From assembly GCA_947426945.1 (NCBI GenBank), contig CANEFX010000022.1:1-46096 (forward strand): a DNA stretch of 46,096 nt, written 5' to 3'. The notes below the pieces were generated by a model. The model did not search any database and had not been told where the DNA came from. It worked only from the letters and a program-made list of their open reading frames with translations. Positions 33,076 through 40,933 of this stretch are shown here, piece after piece. The stretch is from an uncultured Bacillota bacterium. GTDB taxonomy: Bacteria > Bacillota > Clostridia > Oscillospirales > Oscillospiraceae. How positions within the stretch are numbered: position 1 is the stretch's first letter; each line of letters opens with the position of its first letter. The translations under genes were made by a program, and so were the position numbers.

Positions 33076-33749
33076 TGACGGACACAAAAAAGCGGGCCGC
33101 TCTCGCCGCCGGGCTGGTGACGGCAGGCTGCGCCGTCATGGCCTGGGTGGAGGGAGGACTCTCCCCCGTCTATCCGGTAAAATCCGCCCTGAAACTTGCC
33201 GTCTTTGGGGGCTGCGCCGGGCTGTACGTCCTCCTGTCCGGGGACAGGGGGCCCTTCGTCACTTTCCGGCGCTCATCCGCCGTGAGGCTGGCCGCTCCGC
33301 TGGCTCTGGGTGTGCTGGTGTTCCTGCTGGGAGGCTATCTCCTCCTCTCCCCCTGGCTGGACCTGTCTGCCATTCCGGAAAGCCTGGCCGCCAAGGAGGG
33401 AATCACAAAGGATACTTTCCCTCTGGCCGCCGCCTATATCACCTTTTGCAACTCCCTGCTGGAGGAGTTCTTCTTTCGCGGCTTCGCCTTTCTCGCCCTG
33501 TACCGCCTGGGGTATACAAAGCTGGCTTATGGCTTCTCCGCTTTGGCCTTCGCCCTGTACCACGTGTCCATCACCAGCAATTGGGGTTCCCCTGCCCTGA
33601 TCGCCCTCATGGTGGCAGGACTGACCGCCGCCGGACTGTTTTTCAACCGGCTGGACCGGGACGGCAGTCTGCTTCCCTCCTGGCTGGTCCACATGGGAGC
33701 CAACCTGGGGACGAATGCCGTTGGTATGATATTATTTGGTATTGTGTAG
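33075..33749 (+). CDS. CPBP-family intramembrane metalloprotease
   Basis: A 224-residue membrane protein with six or more spans. It belongs to the CPBP/Abi (type II CAAX-like) family. Motif 1 is intact: NSLLEEFFFRGFAF, with the Glu-Glu-x3-Arg core, near residue 130. Motif 2 is FALYHVSI with its His, and motif 3 is WLVHMGANLGTN with His and Asn. Family members process membrane proteins or bacteriocins or act in self-immunity; the target here is unknown. ATG 33075 overlaps the previous stop in TGATG, indicating coupling. The stop codon lies inside the repeat element at 33746. Confidence 0.9.
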   Translation: MTDTKKRAALAAGLVTAGCAVMAWVEGGLSPVYPVKSALKLAVFGGCAGLYVLLSGDRGPFVTFRRSSAVRLAAPLALGVLVFLLGGYLLLSPWLDLSAIPESLAAKEGITKDTFPLAAAYITFCNSLLEEFFFRGFAFLALYRLGYTKLAYGFSALAFALYHVSITSNWGSPALIALMVAGLTAAGLFFNRLDRDGSLLPSWLVHMGANLGTNAVGMILFGIV

Positions 33750-33808
33750 GGGCGGCCTGGCCAACCGCATAAATTCGAGACGGGCCGCCGAGGGCGGCCC
33801 CCCCTGCA
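33746..33808. repeat. Palindromic intergenic element, copy B
   Basis: Begins TGTAGGGGCGGCC and ends GGCGGCCCCCCCTGCA, so its ends are imperfect inverted copies. It contains the 18-bp sequence shared with copy A at 33781-33798. It supplies the TAG stop of the CPBP gene and lies just before the rimI ribosome site. Confidence 0.7.
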
Positions 33809-33822
33809 AAAGGAGTGTTCCT

Positions 33823-34284
33823 ATGTATTACGAGATTGTCCCCATGGACCGCAGCCATATCCCCCAGATCGCCGCTCTCGAGAAAGAGTGCTTCTCTATG
33901 CCCTGGAACGAAACCATGCTGGAGGACGCCCTCTTCGATCCCCAGGCCTGCTTCATTGTGGCCGAGGATGGGGAAGAGGGCAATATCCTCGGCTACGCCG
34001 GACTCCATGCCGTGCTGGACGAAGGATACATCGACAACGTGGCCGTGGCCCCCGACGCGAGGCGGCACGGGGTGGCCTCCGCCCTGCTGGACGTGTTCTG
34101 CCGGTTCGGGGAGGTCAACCTGGCCTTCCTTACCCTGGAGGTACGCAAGTCCAACACCGCCGCCATCGCCCTGTATGAGAAATTCAACTTCCGTCAGGCG
34201 GGCCTGCGCCCCGGCTACTACCAGCGCCCCCGGGAGGACGCAGTGATTATGACGCGGGAGTTTGAAAAGGAGGAAAACGCATGA
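33823..34284 (+). CDS. rimI: Ribosomal protein S18 alanine N-acetyltransferase (GNAT)
   Basis: Acetylates the N-terminus of ribosomal protein S18. The 153-residue GNAT protein has the acetyl-CoA motif VAVAPDARRHGVASALL near residue 70, LTLEVRKSNTAAIALYEKFNF and the C-terminal GYYQRPREDAVIM that is typical of RimI. ATG 33823 follows AAAGGAG at 7 nt. Its stop overlaps the tsaD start by four bases (ATGA), matching the widespread rimI-tsaD pairing. tsaB and tsaE, frequent neighbours, are not upstream here. Confidence 0.94.
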   Translation: MYYEIVPMDRSHIPQIAALEKECFSMPWNETMLEDALFDPQACFIVAEDGEEGNILGYAGLHAVLDEGYIDNVAVAPDARRHGVASALLDVFCRFGEVNLAFLTLEVRKSNTAAIALYEKFNFRQAGLRPGYYQRPREDAVIMTREFEKEENA

Positions 34285-35291
34285 ATATTTTGGCTATCGA
34301 GTCCTCCTGCGACGACACCGCCGCCGCCGTGATGAAGGACGGCCGGACGGTGCTGTCCTCCTGCGTGTCCTCTCAGGTCGAGATGCACACCGTCTACGGC
34401 GGCGTGGTGCCCGAGATCGCCTCCCGGAAGCACGTGGAGGCAATCGCCGGACTGGCGGACCGGGCGGTCTCTGAGGCCGGGCTGACAAAAGCGGAGCTGG
34501 ACGCTGTGGCTGTCACCTACGCTCCCGGCCTTATTGGGGCGGTGCTGGTAGGCGTGAACTTTGCCAAGGGGGCAGCTCTGTCCCTGGGCCTGCCTCTCAT
34601 CCCTGTCCACCACGTTCGGGGACACATTGCCGCCAACTACATTACCCACCCGGAGCTGGAGCCGCCTTTTGTCTGCCTGTGCGTCTCCGGGGGGACCACC
34701 GCCATTGTAGACGTGCAGTCCTATACTGAGATGGCCGTGCTGGGAGGCACCCGGGACGATGCTGCCGGGGAGTGCTTCGACAAGGTGGCCCGGGTGCTGG
34801 GCATCGGCTACCCCGGGGGCGGCCCCATGGACAAGCTGGCCCGGGGTGGGGACGACGGCAGGTATCCCCTGCCCGTGGCCCACGTGTCCGGTGCGGAGCT
34901 GGACATGTCTTTCTCCGGACTGAAAACCGCCAGCCTCAATCTGATTCACAACGCGGAACAGAAGGGGGAGACACTGGACCTTTCCGCCTTTGCCGCAAGC
35001 TTCGGCAAGGCGGTGAGCGGCTCCCTGGTCCCCCGTGTAATGGCCGCCTCCAGTATGACAGGCTATGGAAAAATTGCCGTGGCGGGGGGTGTGGCTGCCA
35101 ACAGCCGCATCCGGGCCGACCTCCAGGCCGCCTGCGCCCGGAGCGGGGACAGGCTCTTTCTCCCCGAGCTGCGCTGGTGCGGCGACAACGCAGCCATGAT
35201 CGGCTGCCAGGGCTTTTATGAGTTCCTGGCGGGACACACCGCCGGATGGGATTTGAACGCTTACGCTACAAGAGATATCGGACTGGGGTAA
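34281..35291 (+). CDS. tsaD: tRNA N6-threonylcarbamoyladenosine transferase subunit
   Basis: Transfers threonylcarbamoyl to A37 of ANN-decoding tRNAs, together with TsaB and TsaE. The 336-residue ASKHA-fold protein has ILAIESSCDDTAAAV at the N-terminus, VTYAPGLIGAVLVG, the metal motif HHVRGH with His111 and His115, CVSGGTTAIVDV, the FSGLKTA segment, and the C-terminal RWCGDNAAMIG with the remaining metal ligand. ATG 34281 is embedded in the rimI stop. A 444-bp non-coding region follows before infC. Confidence 0.97.
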   Translation: MNILAIESSCDDTAAAVMKDGRTVLSSCVSSQVEMHTVYGGVVPEIASRKHVEAIAGLADRAVSEAGLTKAELDAVAVTYAPGLIGAVLVGVNFAKGAALSLGLPLIPVHHVRGHIAANYITHPELEPPFVCLCVSGGTTAIVDVQSYTEMAVLGGTRDDAAGECFDKVARVLGIGYPGGGPMDKLARGGDDGRYPLPVAHVSGAELDMSFSGLKTASLNLIHNAEQKGETLDLSAFAASFGKAVSGSLVPRVMAASSMTGYGKIAVAGGVAANSRIRADLQAACARSGDRLFLPELRWCGDNAAMIGCQGFYEFLAGHTAGWDLNAYATRDIGLG

Positions 35292-35544
35292 ACGCCCCTT
35301 CTGACTCTTTTATGGAAGTTTTGCGTTATGTCATCCGTGTTTGCTTTAATTCAAGAAATTTTTAAGGCATTTTGGTGAACTCCCTTTACATCGATCCTAA
35401 AATTTAAAGGATTTTTCCGCACAGGTGTGGACAAACCTGTGGAAAATGTGCAAAACTTTTTTATAACGCTTTTATGTTTCATAATTATGTAAATCAATTC
35501 GACGAACTTCGGGGAAATTTTTTGGAAAACCTCCGCTTTTCCCC
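35292..35544. other. AT-rich region between tsaD and the infC promoter
   Basis: No gene is seen. A 7-bp inverted repeat, CACAGGT (35420-35426) with ACCTGTG (35435-35441), may form the tsaD terminator, since T-runs follow around 35457. Two DnaA-box-like nonamers lie at 35426-35434 (TGTGGACAA) and 35438-35446 (TGTGGAAAA). The rest (35445-35530) is AT-rich and may boost the infC promoter. Confidence 0.4.
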
Positions 35545-35573
35545 TTGACAACAGCTCCTCCCGGTGCTATAAT
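35545..35573 (+). promoter_or_regulatory. Consensus promoter of infC-rpmI-rplT
   Basis: Perfect -35 TTGACA (35545-35550), a 17-bp spacer ending in TGC (extended -10) and perfect -10 TATAAT (35568-35573). Confidence 0.93.
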
Positions 35574-35579
35574 GCACAG

Positions 35580-35735
35580 CGCACAAGAAAGCAGGTACGG
35601 TTCCCCGTCCTCACCTCAGGCGATTGCCAAAGGGTTAACATGCTTGGACAGGCCGGGTATTCCGGCGCTGTTTTGTTGCGATGTGGGGGCCGAAGCCGGC
35701 AGCCCACATTTCATTTTGTCTGGAGGTGCTTTCCC
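35580..35735 (+). promoter_or_regulatory. Structured infC leader (probable L20-type autoregulatory leader)
   Basis: A transcribed leader of about 155 nt. Visible helices are GCCGG/CCGGC at 35652-35666 and ATGTGGG/CCCACAT at 35681-35709, with GGCCGAAGCCGGC inside. The second helix ends 11 nt before the ribosome site at 35721. In Firmicutes, infC operons are commonly repressed by L20 binding such leaders. The assignment rests on position and structure, not on a covariance match. Confidence 0.5.
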
Positions 35736-36269
35736 ATCGCTAACACAGGTCATCAAACCAATGAAGAGATCCGCGACAAAGAGGTCCGGCTGATCTCAGA
35801 GTCCGGCGAACAGCTGGGCATCATGTCCTCTCAGGAGGCGCTGCGCCTGGCCGAGGAGCGCAATTTGGATCTGGTCAAGATCTCCCCCACTGCCGTCCCC
35901 CCCGTGTGCAAGCTCATGGACTATGGCAAGTACCGGTTCGAGCAGACCAAACGCGAGAAGGAAGCCCGCAAAAATCAGCGGGTGGTGGAGATCAAGGAGA
36001 TCCGCATGTCTCCCAGCATCGACGTGAACGACTTCAACGTGAAGCTGCGCAACGCCCAGAAGTTCCTGTCCGAGGGCAACCGGTGCAAGGTCACCGTCCG
36101 CTTCCGCGGGCGCGAGATGGCCCACACCAACATTGGTCAGGACCTGCTGGTGAAGTTTGCAGAGGAGTGCGGCGAGATCGCCGTGATGGACAAGTCTCCC
36201 AAGCTGGAGGGCCGGCATATGTCCATCTTCCTCTCCCCCAAGCCTGCCAAGGACAAAAAGCAGTCCTGA
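35736..36269 (+). CDS. infC: Translation initiation factor IF-3 (AUC start)
   Basis: Prevents premature 70S joining and checks start codons. The 177-residue product begins IANTGHQTNEEIRDKEVRLIS, the conserved IF-3 N-terminus, then DLVKISPTAVPPVCKLMDYGKYRFEQ, the lysine-rich linker and the C-terminal domain (RMSPSIDVNDFNVKLRNAQKFL, GRHMSIFLSPK). The ribosome site TGGAGGTG (35721) is 9 nt before ATC 35736, the only plausible start: no in-frame ATG lies between it and Met 30. infC genes commonly use AUU, AUA or AUC and are autoregulated by IF-3 through this. A longer ATG frame from 35640 lacks a site. Confidence 0.92.
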   Translation: MANTGHQTNEEIRDKEVRLISESGEQLGIMSSQEALRLAEERNLDLVKISPTAVPPVCKLMDYGKYRFEQTKREKEARKNQRVVEIKEIRMSPSIDVNDFNVKLRNAQKFLSEGNRCKVTVRFRGREMAHTNIGQDLLVKFAEECGEIAVMDKSPKLEGRHMSIFLSPKPAKDKKQS

Positions 36270-36354
36270 TTTCTCTCCCCACGTCTCCGCCATGCCAGTG
36301 CCGGGGAACACAGGGCCGAATCAGGAAAAAGTAAGAAAAGGAGTTTAAACTGTT

Positions 36355-36567
36355 ATGGCGAACAAAATCAAGATCAAGACGCACAGCGGCGCCAAAAAGC
36401 GTTTCTCCCTCACCAAGACCGGCAAGGTCAAGCGCGCGATGACCAAGAAGCGCCACCTGCTCAACGGCCACGGCAAGACCACCAAGCTGAAGCGGGCCCT
36501 GCGCGGCACCACCTATGCCGACAAGACCAATGAGGCCGCTATCAAGCGCATGATCCTGTATAAGTAA
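36355..36567 (+). CDS. rpmI: 50S ribosomal protein bL35
   Basis: Small, very basic component of the large subunit. The 70-residue product contains [22 protein letters not shown] and [17 protein letters not shown], the bL35 signatures, plus a short C-terminal extension ([11 protein letters not shown]). ATG 36355 has AAGGAG 11 nt upstream. It is second in the infC-rpmI-rplT operon, 85 bp after infC and 20 bp before rplT. Expression is expected to follow L20-mediated feedback on the leader. Confidence 0.97.
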   Translation: MANKIKIKTHSGAKKRFSLTKTGKVKRAMTKKRHLLNGHGKTTKLKRALRGTTYADKTNEAAIKRMILYK

Positions 36568-36587
36568 GAAGAGGGAGGCAACGAATC

Positions 36588-36944
36588 ATGGCAAGAGTGA
36601 AAGGCGCGATGATGACGCGCAAGAGAAGAAACAAGATCCTCAAAATGGCCAAGGGCTACTGGGGTTCCAAGTCCAAGCATTTTAAGATGGCCAACCAGGC
36701 CGTTATGAAGTCCGGCGTGTACGCCTACACCGGCCGCAAGCTGAAAAAGCGTGATTTCCGTCAGCTGTGGATCACCCGGATCAACGCCGCCTGCAAAATG
36801 AACGGCATGAACTACTCCACCTTTATGAACGGGCTGAAGAAGTCCGGCATTATGATCAACCGCAAGATGCTGGCCGAGATGGCTGTTAACGACAAGGCCG
36901 CCTTTACCCAACTCACCGATACCGCCAAGAAGGCCCTGGCCTAA
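36588..36944 (+). CDS. rplT: 50S ribosomal protein bL20
   Basis: Early-assembly protein of the large subunit and, in many bacteria, the repressor of its own operon. The 118-residue product has [41 protein letters not shown] and the C-terminal RNA-binding half ([25 protein letters not shown]...) as expected. GAGGGAGG precedes ATG 36588. It ends the operon, with a terminator 11 bp after the stop. Confidence 0.97.
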   Translation: MARVKGAMMTRKRRNKILKMAKGYWGSKSKHFKMANQAVMKSGVYAYTGRKLKKRDFRQLWITRINAACKMNGMNYSTFMNGLKKSGIMINRKMLAEMAVNDKAAFTQLTDTAKKALA

Positions 36945-36955
36945 ATTGGATTTTG

Positions 36956-36985
36956 AACGCGCACCCCGAATGGGGTGCGCGTTTT
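36956..36985 (+). terminator. Terminator of infC-rpmI-rplT
   Basis: A perfect 12-bp stem (AACGCGCACCCC, 36956-36967 with 36972-36983), a 4-nt GAAT loop and a T-rich tail (GTTTTC overlapping the stem end). Confidence 0.9.
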
Positions 36986-36997
36986 CATCCATAAATC

Positions 36998-37026
36998 TTG
37001 CAAAATTCTTTCAAATACTTTATGAT
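36998..37026 (+). promoter_or_regulatory. Promoter of the histidine kinase/response regulator pair
   Basis: -35 TTGCAA (36998-37003), a 17-bp spacer and -10 TATGAT (37021-37026), 35 bp before the kinase start. Confidence 0.75.
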
Positions 37027-37061
37027 AGAAACAGCCAAAAAAATCAAGAGGAAGTGCGCTT

Positions 37062-38360
37062 ATGGAACCGGCAAAATACCGCGACCTGCGGCTTACCGTC
37101 TGGCAGCGGCAGCTTCTCACAGGGGTGGCGGTGGCTCTCGCCGGCCAGGTCTACCTCTCTTTGTGGGCGGAGGGCTTCCGGGTATCTGCCGCCGCCATCC
37201 TCTTCCCTGTCCTGCTTATCGGACTGATGGAGGACCATCGCCGGCCGGACACCGGACTGGTCACCGGACTGTGCGTCCTCCTGATCCGGGTGGCCTTCGA
37301 CCTGCTGGGGGATATTCCCCTCCCCCATGCCCTGCTTATCGAGTACCCCGGCGGGGTGTTCTACCTGTGCTACGACATCCTGCTCTGCCTGCTCCTGCCC
37401 GCCCGGCAGGCCACACCCCCGCCGAGGCTGGCCCTCTCCCTGTGGCTGTGCGACTTCCTCTCCAACCTGCTCAACCTGTGGCTGTCCAGCCGCTTTACCA
37501 TGCCTGCCAGCCTCCTGCCCCTGGCGGGAGTCGCCCTGGTCCGCGCTCTTACCGCCTGCGCCATCCTCTGGGCAGGACAGGGCTACCGGCAGCTCCTCCT
37601 GCGCTCCGAGCACGAACAGCGCTACCGCCGCCTCTTCCTGATGACCGCCAGTCTGAAAACCGAGCTCTACTTTTTAAAAAAGGATGCGGAAGACATCGAG
37701 GGAGTCATGTCCAACGCCTACCGCCTGTATGAACAGCTGGAGGAGCAGCAGGCGGACGGAGACCTCAACGCCCTGGCCCTGGCCATCGCCCGGGATGTCC
37801 ACGAGGTAAAAAAGGACAACCTGCGCATTATCCGGGGGCTGGAGGAGGACGTGGCCGAGGCCTACGATCATCAGTCCATGAGCCTGTCTGATCTGCTGTA
37901 TATTCTGGAAGTGTCTACCCGGCAATTTCTGGGAAAGCACCAGGGCGATATCCGGCTGGAGTGCCGCCGGAACCTGGACCTTCCCATCCGGGAGCACTAT
38001 CGGCTGCTGTCCATACTGAAAAATTTGGTCACCAACGCGGCAGAAGCTATTCAGGCGGATCGGGGCCGGGGAAGCATCCAGGTGGACGCAGCGGCAGAGG
38101 AGAGTCGTTTCCGCCTTACCGTCACCGACGATGGCCCCGGCATCTCGCCCCGGGCCATGAAAATGCTGTTCCAGGTGGGCTACTCCACCAAATTCAACGA
38201 GGCCACCGGGGACATCAGCCGGGGAGTGGGCTTGCCCGCCGTGCAGTACATTGTGGATGAGCTGGCCGGCACCATCCGGGTGGAATCCCAGCCCGGACAG
38301 GGCACCGCATTTTTTGTGGACCTGCCCCTGAGCGCTGTGACTGGAGGGGAAATGCTATGA
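37062..38360 (+). CDS. Sensor histidine kinase, GlnK (YcbA)-like
   Basis: A 432-residue membrane kinase. Residues ~16-172 hold about five or six spans with no large extracellular domain. A coiled linker follows (about 175-235). The phospho-acceptor region is IARDVHEVKKDNLRI with His247. The ATPase domain has the N box (LKNLVTNAAEAI), DDGPGIS, and GVGLPAVQYIVDELAG. Its partner is the YcbB-type regulator that overlaps it by four bases. In Bacillus subtilis the GlnK/GlnL pair senses glutamine; a glutamate carrier gene follows here too. The ligand is inferred from context only. Confidence 0.85.
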   Translation: MEPAKYRDLRLTVWQRQLLTGVAVALAGQVYLSLWAEGFRVSAAAILFPVLLIGLMEDHRRPDTGLVTGLCVLLIRVAFDLLGDIPLPHALLIEYPGGVFYLCYDILLCLLLPARQATPPPRLALSLWLCDFLSNLLNLWLSSRFTMPASLLPLAGVALVRALTACAILWAGQGYRQLLLRSEHEQRYRRLFLMTASLKTELYFLKKDAEDIEGVMSNAYRLYEQLEEQQADGDLNALALAIARDVHEVKKDNLRIIRGLEEDVAEAYDHQSMSLSDLLYILEVSTRQFLGKHQGDIRLECRRNLDLPIREHYRLLSILKNLVTNAAEAIQADRGRGSIQVDAAAEESRFRLTVTDDGPGISPRAMKMLFQVGYSTKFNEATGDISRGVGLPAVQYIVDELAGTIRVESQPGQGTAFFVDLPLSAVTGGEML

Positions 38361-39193
38361 AAATATTCATCATCGAGGACGATATTTCTGTCATCGGTAT
38401 TCTGGAGGATATTGTGGAGCGCAGCGGCCTGGGCCGCCTGTGCGGCGACACTGGCGACGGCCCCCCGGACCTGGACCAGGTGCTGGCTCTGGAGCCGGAT
38501 TTGATCCTAATCGACCTGCTCATGCCCGGCAAAGACGGCATCCAGATTGTGCGGGAGCTGCGGGAGCGAGGCTGCGGGGCCAAATTTATCATGATCTCCC
38601 AGGTGTCTGCCAAAGAGATGATCGCCAAGGCCTACTCCGCCGGGGTGGAGTTTTTTATCCAGAAACCCATCAACCTGATTGAGGTGCGTCAGGTCGTCGC
38701 CAACGTGAAGCACCAGATCGAAAACGAGCGGGCCCTCAAGACCATCCAGAGCGTCTTTGCCGGCCGGGAGATCCCCGCCTCCCGGCCCGACCCGGCCCAG
38801 CTGCGCCGGAAAAAGCTGACCCACATCCTCAGTCAGCTTGGCATGGCGGGAGAGAAAGGCTCCAGAGACATCACTGACCTGTGCCTGCTCCTGCTGGAGG
38901 AAGGGAGCAGCGTGTCCCAGACCGGGGTATCCGCCCTGTGTGCCCGGCTCCCCGGACCCCCCAAGTCCACCGAACAGCGCATCCGCCGGGCAGTGGAGCG
39001 GGGACTGAGTCACATCGCCAGCCTGGGGCTGGAGGATTACAACAACGAATTTTTTCTCCGCTACGCCACCCGCCTCTTCCCCTTCCACGAGGTTCGGGCC
39101 GAGATGGCTTTTCAGCAGGGCAGAGGCCCCCGGGGCAAGGCCAGCCTGAAAAAATTTCTGGACGGACTCATTATCCTGGTGGAGGAGGAGTGA
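38357..39193 (+). CDS. Response regulator with YcbB-type output domain (GlnL-like)
   Basis: A 278-residue regulator. Residues 1-120 form a receiver domain: acidic pair at 8-9 (IEDD), phospho-acceptor Asp53 in LILIDLLMPGKDG, Ser/Thr switch in MISQVS and Lys in FFIQKPIN. Residues ~145-275 match the YcbB/GlnL output domain (KLTHILSQLGMAGEKGSRDI, STEQRIRRAVERGLSHIASLGLEDY, LFPFHEVRAEMAFQQ), a helical DNA-binding type. ATG 38357 overlaps the kinase stop (ATGA). The next gene is gltS, the likely target. A terminator directly follows, so gltS has its own promoter. Confidence 0.88.
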   Translation: MKIFIIEDDISVIGILEDIVERSGLGRLCGDTGDGPPDLDQVLALEPDLILIDLLMPGKDGIQIVRELRERGCGAKFIMISQVSAKEMIAKAYSAGVEFFIQKPINLIEVRQVVANVKHQIENERALKTIQSVFAGREIPASRPDPAQLRRKKLTHILSQLGMAGEKGSRDITDLCLLLLEEGSSVSQTGVSALCARLPGPPKSTEQRIRRAVERGLSHIASLGLEDYNNEFFLRYATRLFPFHEVRAEMAFQQGRGPRGKASLKKFLDGLIILVEEE

Positions 39194-39199
39194 CAAATG

Positions 39200-39230
39200 C
39201 CGCCGGCAAGGACGCCGGCGGTGTTTTTTT
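39200..39230 (+). terminator. Terminator of the two-component operon
   Basis: A perfect 8-bp stem CCGCCGGC (39200-39207) with GCCGGCGG (39214-39221), a 6-nt loop and the tail TGTTTTTTT. Confidence 0.92.
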
Positions 39231-39246
39231 AGTGAATCCATCCTTT

Positions 39247-39286
39247 TCTTTGTGTAAAGCATACAAAATAAGGGGAAAGTCTTTGT
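39247..39286 (+). promoter_or_regulatory. Candidate regulator-binding repeats upstream of gltS
   Basis: TCTTTGT occurs at 39247-39253 and again at 39280-39286, 33 bp apart (about three helical turns). The inverted ATACAAA lies between them. The GlnL site of Bacillus is made of TTTTGT-type direct repeats, so these could be regulator sites. Base composition here is AT-rich, so chance is a real alternative. Confidence 0.3.
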
Positions 39287-39417
39287 TATTTTAAGAGAAC
39301 TTTATTTTCTTCCGATACAATTTGAAACTTTTTGACGGAGGGACAATAAAATTTCTCAGGAAATAAGGGCGGCCCGGCGGAGGACGCCCAAAAACAAGGA
39401 GAAAGAAGGAGAGAACC

Positions 39418-40662
39418 ATGTTAGAGTATACCTTGAACATGTACCAGACGGCGGGCATCGCCATGCTCCTGTTCGTGCTGGGCCGCTTCCTCACCAACCG
39501 CATCGACTTTTTGAAGCGCTGCTGCATCCCCGCCCCGGTAGTAGGAGGACTGATTTTCGCCCTGGTCCACTTGGGCCTGTATGCCGCCGGCGTGCTTGCC
39601 CTGTCCTTTGACGAGAATGTCAAAAACTACTTTATGACCCTGTTCTTCACCAGCGTGGGCTACACCGCCTGCTTCCGCCTGCTGAAAAAGGGCGGCAAAA
39701 AGGTGTTTACCTTCCTGGCCATCGCTATTGTAATGGTCATCCTCCAGGACCTGATCAGCTCCCTTCTGGCCGTGGTCTTCCAGTGGGATCCCCGGCTGGG
39801 CCTGTGCACCGGTTCCATCCCCATGGTGGGCGGACACGGCACTGCCGGCTCCTATGGCGACACTATGGAGAAAATGGGCATCGCCGGCTCCCAGGTGCTG
39901 GCAATGGCCGCTGCCACCTTCGGCCTGGTGGCCGGCTCTCTCATGGGCGGCCCCACCGCCCGAAGCATCATCGTCCGCCACGGCTTGACCTCCTCCGAGA
40001 GCGAGGAGGAGATTGAGGAGATGGACGGCGAGTCCGCCGCCGAAAAAGCCAAGGCCGAGCGTATGGACATCGACTCCTTCACAAACGCCTTTATCCTGCT
40101 GGCCGTAGCCTCCGGCGTGGGCACCATCCTCACCGCCGCCTTCAACAACATGCATATCACCGTCTTTGGCCGGGTCATCCAGTTTACCTTCCCCACCTAC
40201 ATCGGTGCTATGGTCATCGCCGCCATTATCCGCAACTTCTGCGACGCCAAGCGCATCGTCCTGCCCGCCAAGGCCATCGACATGTGGGGCAACGTGTCCC
40301 TGTCCATCTTCCTGGCCATCGCGCTCATGTCCCTGAAGCTGTGGGAGCTGGCCTCCCTGGCCGGACCTATGGTGGTCATGCTGGCCGCCCAGGTGGTGCT
40401 GATGTTCCTCTTCGCCCGGTTCGTTGTGTTCAACGTGATGGGGAGAGACTATGAGGCGGCGGTCATGACCTCGGCCTTCTGCGGCTTCGGCATGGGCGCC
40501 ACCCCCAATGCCATGGCCAATATGCAGGCCATCACCAAGCGCCACGGCCCCGCGCCCCAGGCCTTCTTCATCGTCCCTCTGGTGGGCTCGCTATTCATCG
40601 ACTTCTTCAACGGCATCATTATTACCATCTTCCTCAACGTCCTGCCCCTTATCTTCGGCTGA
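39418..40662 (+). CDS. gltS: Sodium/glutamate symporter
   Basis: Takes up glutamate with Na+. The 414-residue membrane protein has the GltS layout with two half-repeats. LFVLGRFLTNRIDFLKRCCIPAPVVGGL comes near the N-terminus. The first re-entrant signature is TGSIPMVGGHGTAGSYG near residue 135, and the second is FCGFGMGATPNAMANMQA near residue 358. A charged cytoplasmic loop (ESEEEIEEMDGESAAEKAKAER) separates the halves. ATG 39418 follows GAAGGAGAG at about 6 nt. It sits 224 bp after the GlnL-like regulator and has its own leader. Confidence 0.95.
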   Translation: MLEYTLNMYQTAGIAMLLFVLGRFLTNRIDFLKRCCIPAPVVGGLIFALVHLGLYAAGVLALSFDENVKNYFMTLFFTSVGYTACFRLLKKGGKKVFTFLAIAIVMVILQDLISSLLAVVFQWDPRLGLCTGSIPMVGGHGTAGSYGDTMEKMGIAGSQVLAMAAATFGLVAGSLMGGPTARSIIVRHGLTSSESEEEIEEMDGESAAEKAKAERMDIDSFTNAFILLAVASGVGTILTAAFNNMHITVFGRVIQFTFPTYIGAMVIAAIIRNFCDAKRIVLPAKAIDMWGNVSLSIFLAIALMSLKLWELASLAGPMVVMLAAQVVLMFLFARFVVFNVMGRDYEAAVMTSAFCGFGMGATPNAMANMQAITKRHGPAPQAFFIVPLVGSLFIDFFNGIIITIFLNVLPLIFG

Positions 40663-40678
40663 GCGATACATAAAACGC

Positions 40679-40704
40679 ATCCCGCTCCCTCACGGGGGCG
40701 GGAT
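40679..40704. terminator. Hairpin between gltS and the XRE gene
   Basis: ATCCCGC / GCGGGAT (7 bp) extended by CCC/GGG across a bulged T. It is followed by TGCTTAT on the plus strand and GTTTTATG on the minus strand. A moderate bidirectional terminator between convergent genes. Confidence 0.6.
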
Positions 40705-40707
40705 TGC

Positions 40708-40920
40708 TTATCCTTCTTTCTGAAATTCCAAGATGTCCCCCGCCTCGCAGTCCAGCACTTCGCAAATGGCGGCCAGGGTGGAGAACCGGATGGCTGTGAC
40801 CCGGTTATTCTTGATCTTGGACAGGTTGACGTTGGAGATGCCCACCCGTTCCGCCAGCTCGTTGAGGGACATCTTCTGCTCCACCATCATGCGGTCCAGC
40901 CGCAGAACGATCTTTCCCAT
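40708..40920 (-). CDS. XRE-family (Cro/cI-like) small transcriptional regulator
   Basis: A 70-residue helix-turn-helix protein of the YozG type. The HTH is KMSLNELAERVGISNVNLSKIKNNR (residues ~18-42, split here for length at VGIS), followed by ITAI/RFSTLAAICEVLDCEAGDIL, the typical C-terminal helix pair. ATG 40920 is 7 nt after GGAGG. It lies 13 bp downstream of the DUF2975 membrane protein, a very common pairing in Firmicutes. It probably represses its own operon through the palindrome at 41510-41534. Confidence 0.92.
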   Translation of the reverse strand: MGKIVLRLDRMMVEQKMSLNELAERVGISNVNLSKIKNNRVTAIRFSTLAAICEVLDCEAGDILEFQKEG

Positions 40921-40933
40921 AGCCACTCCTCCG

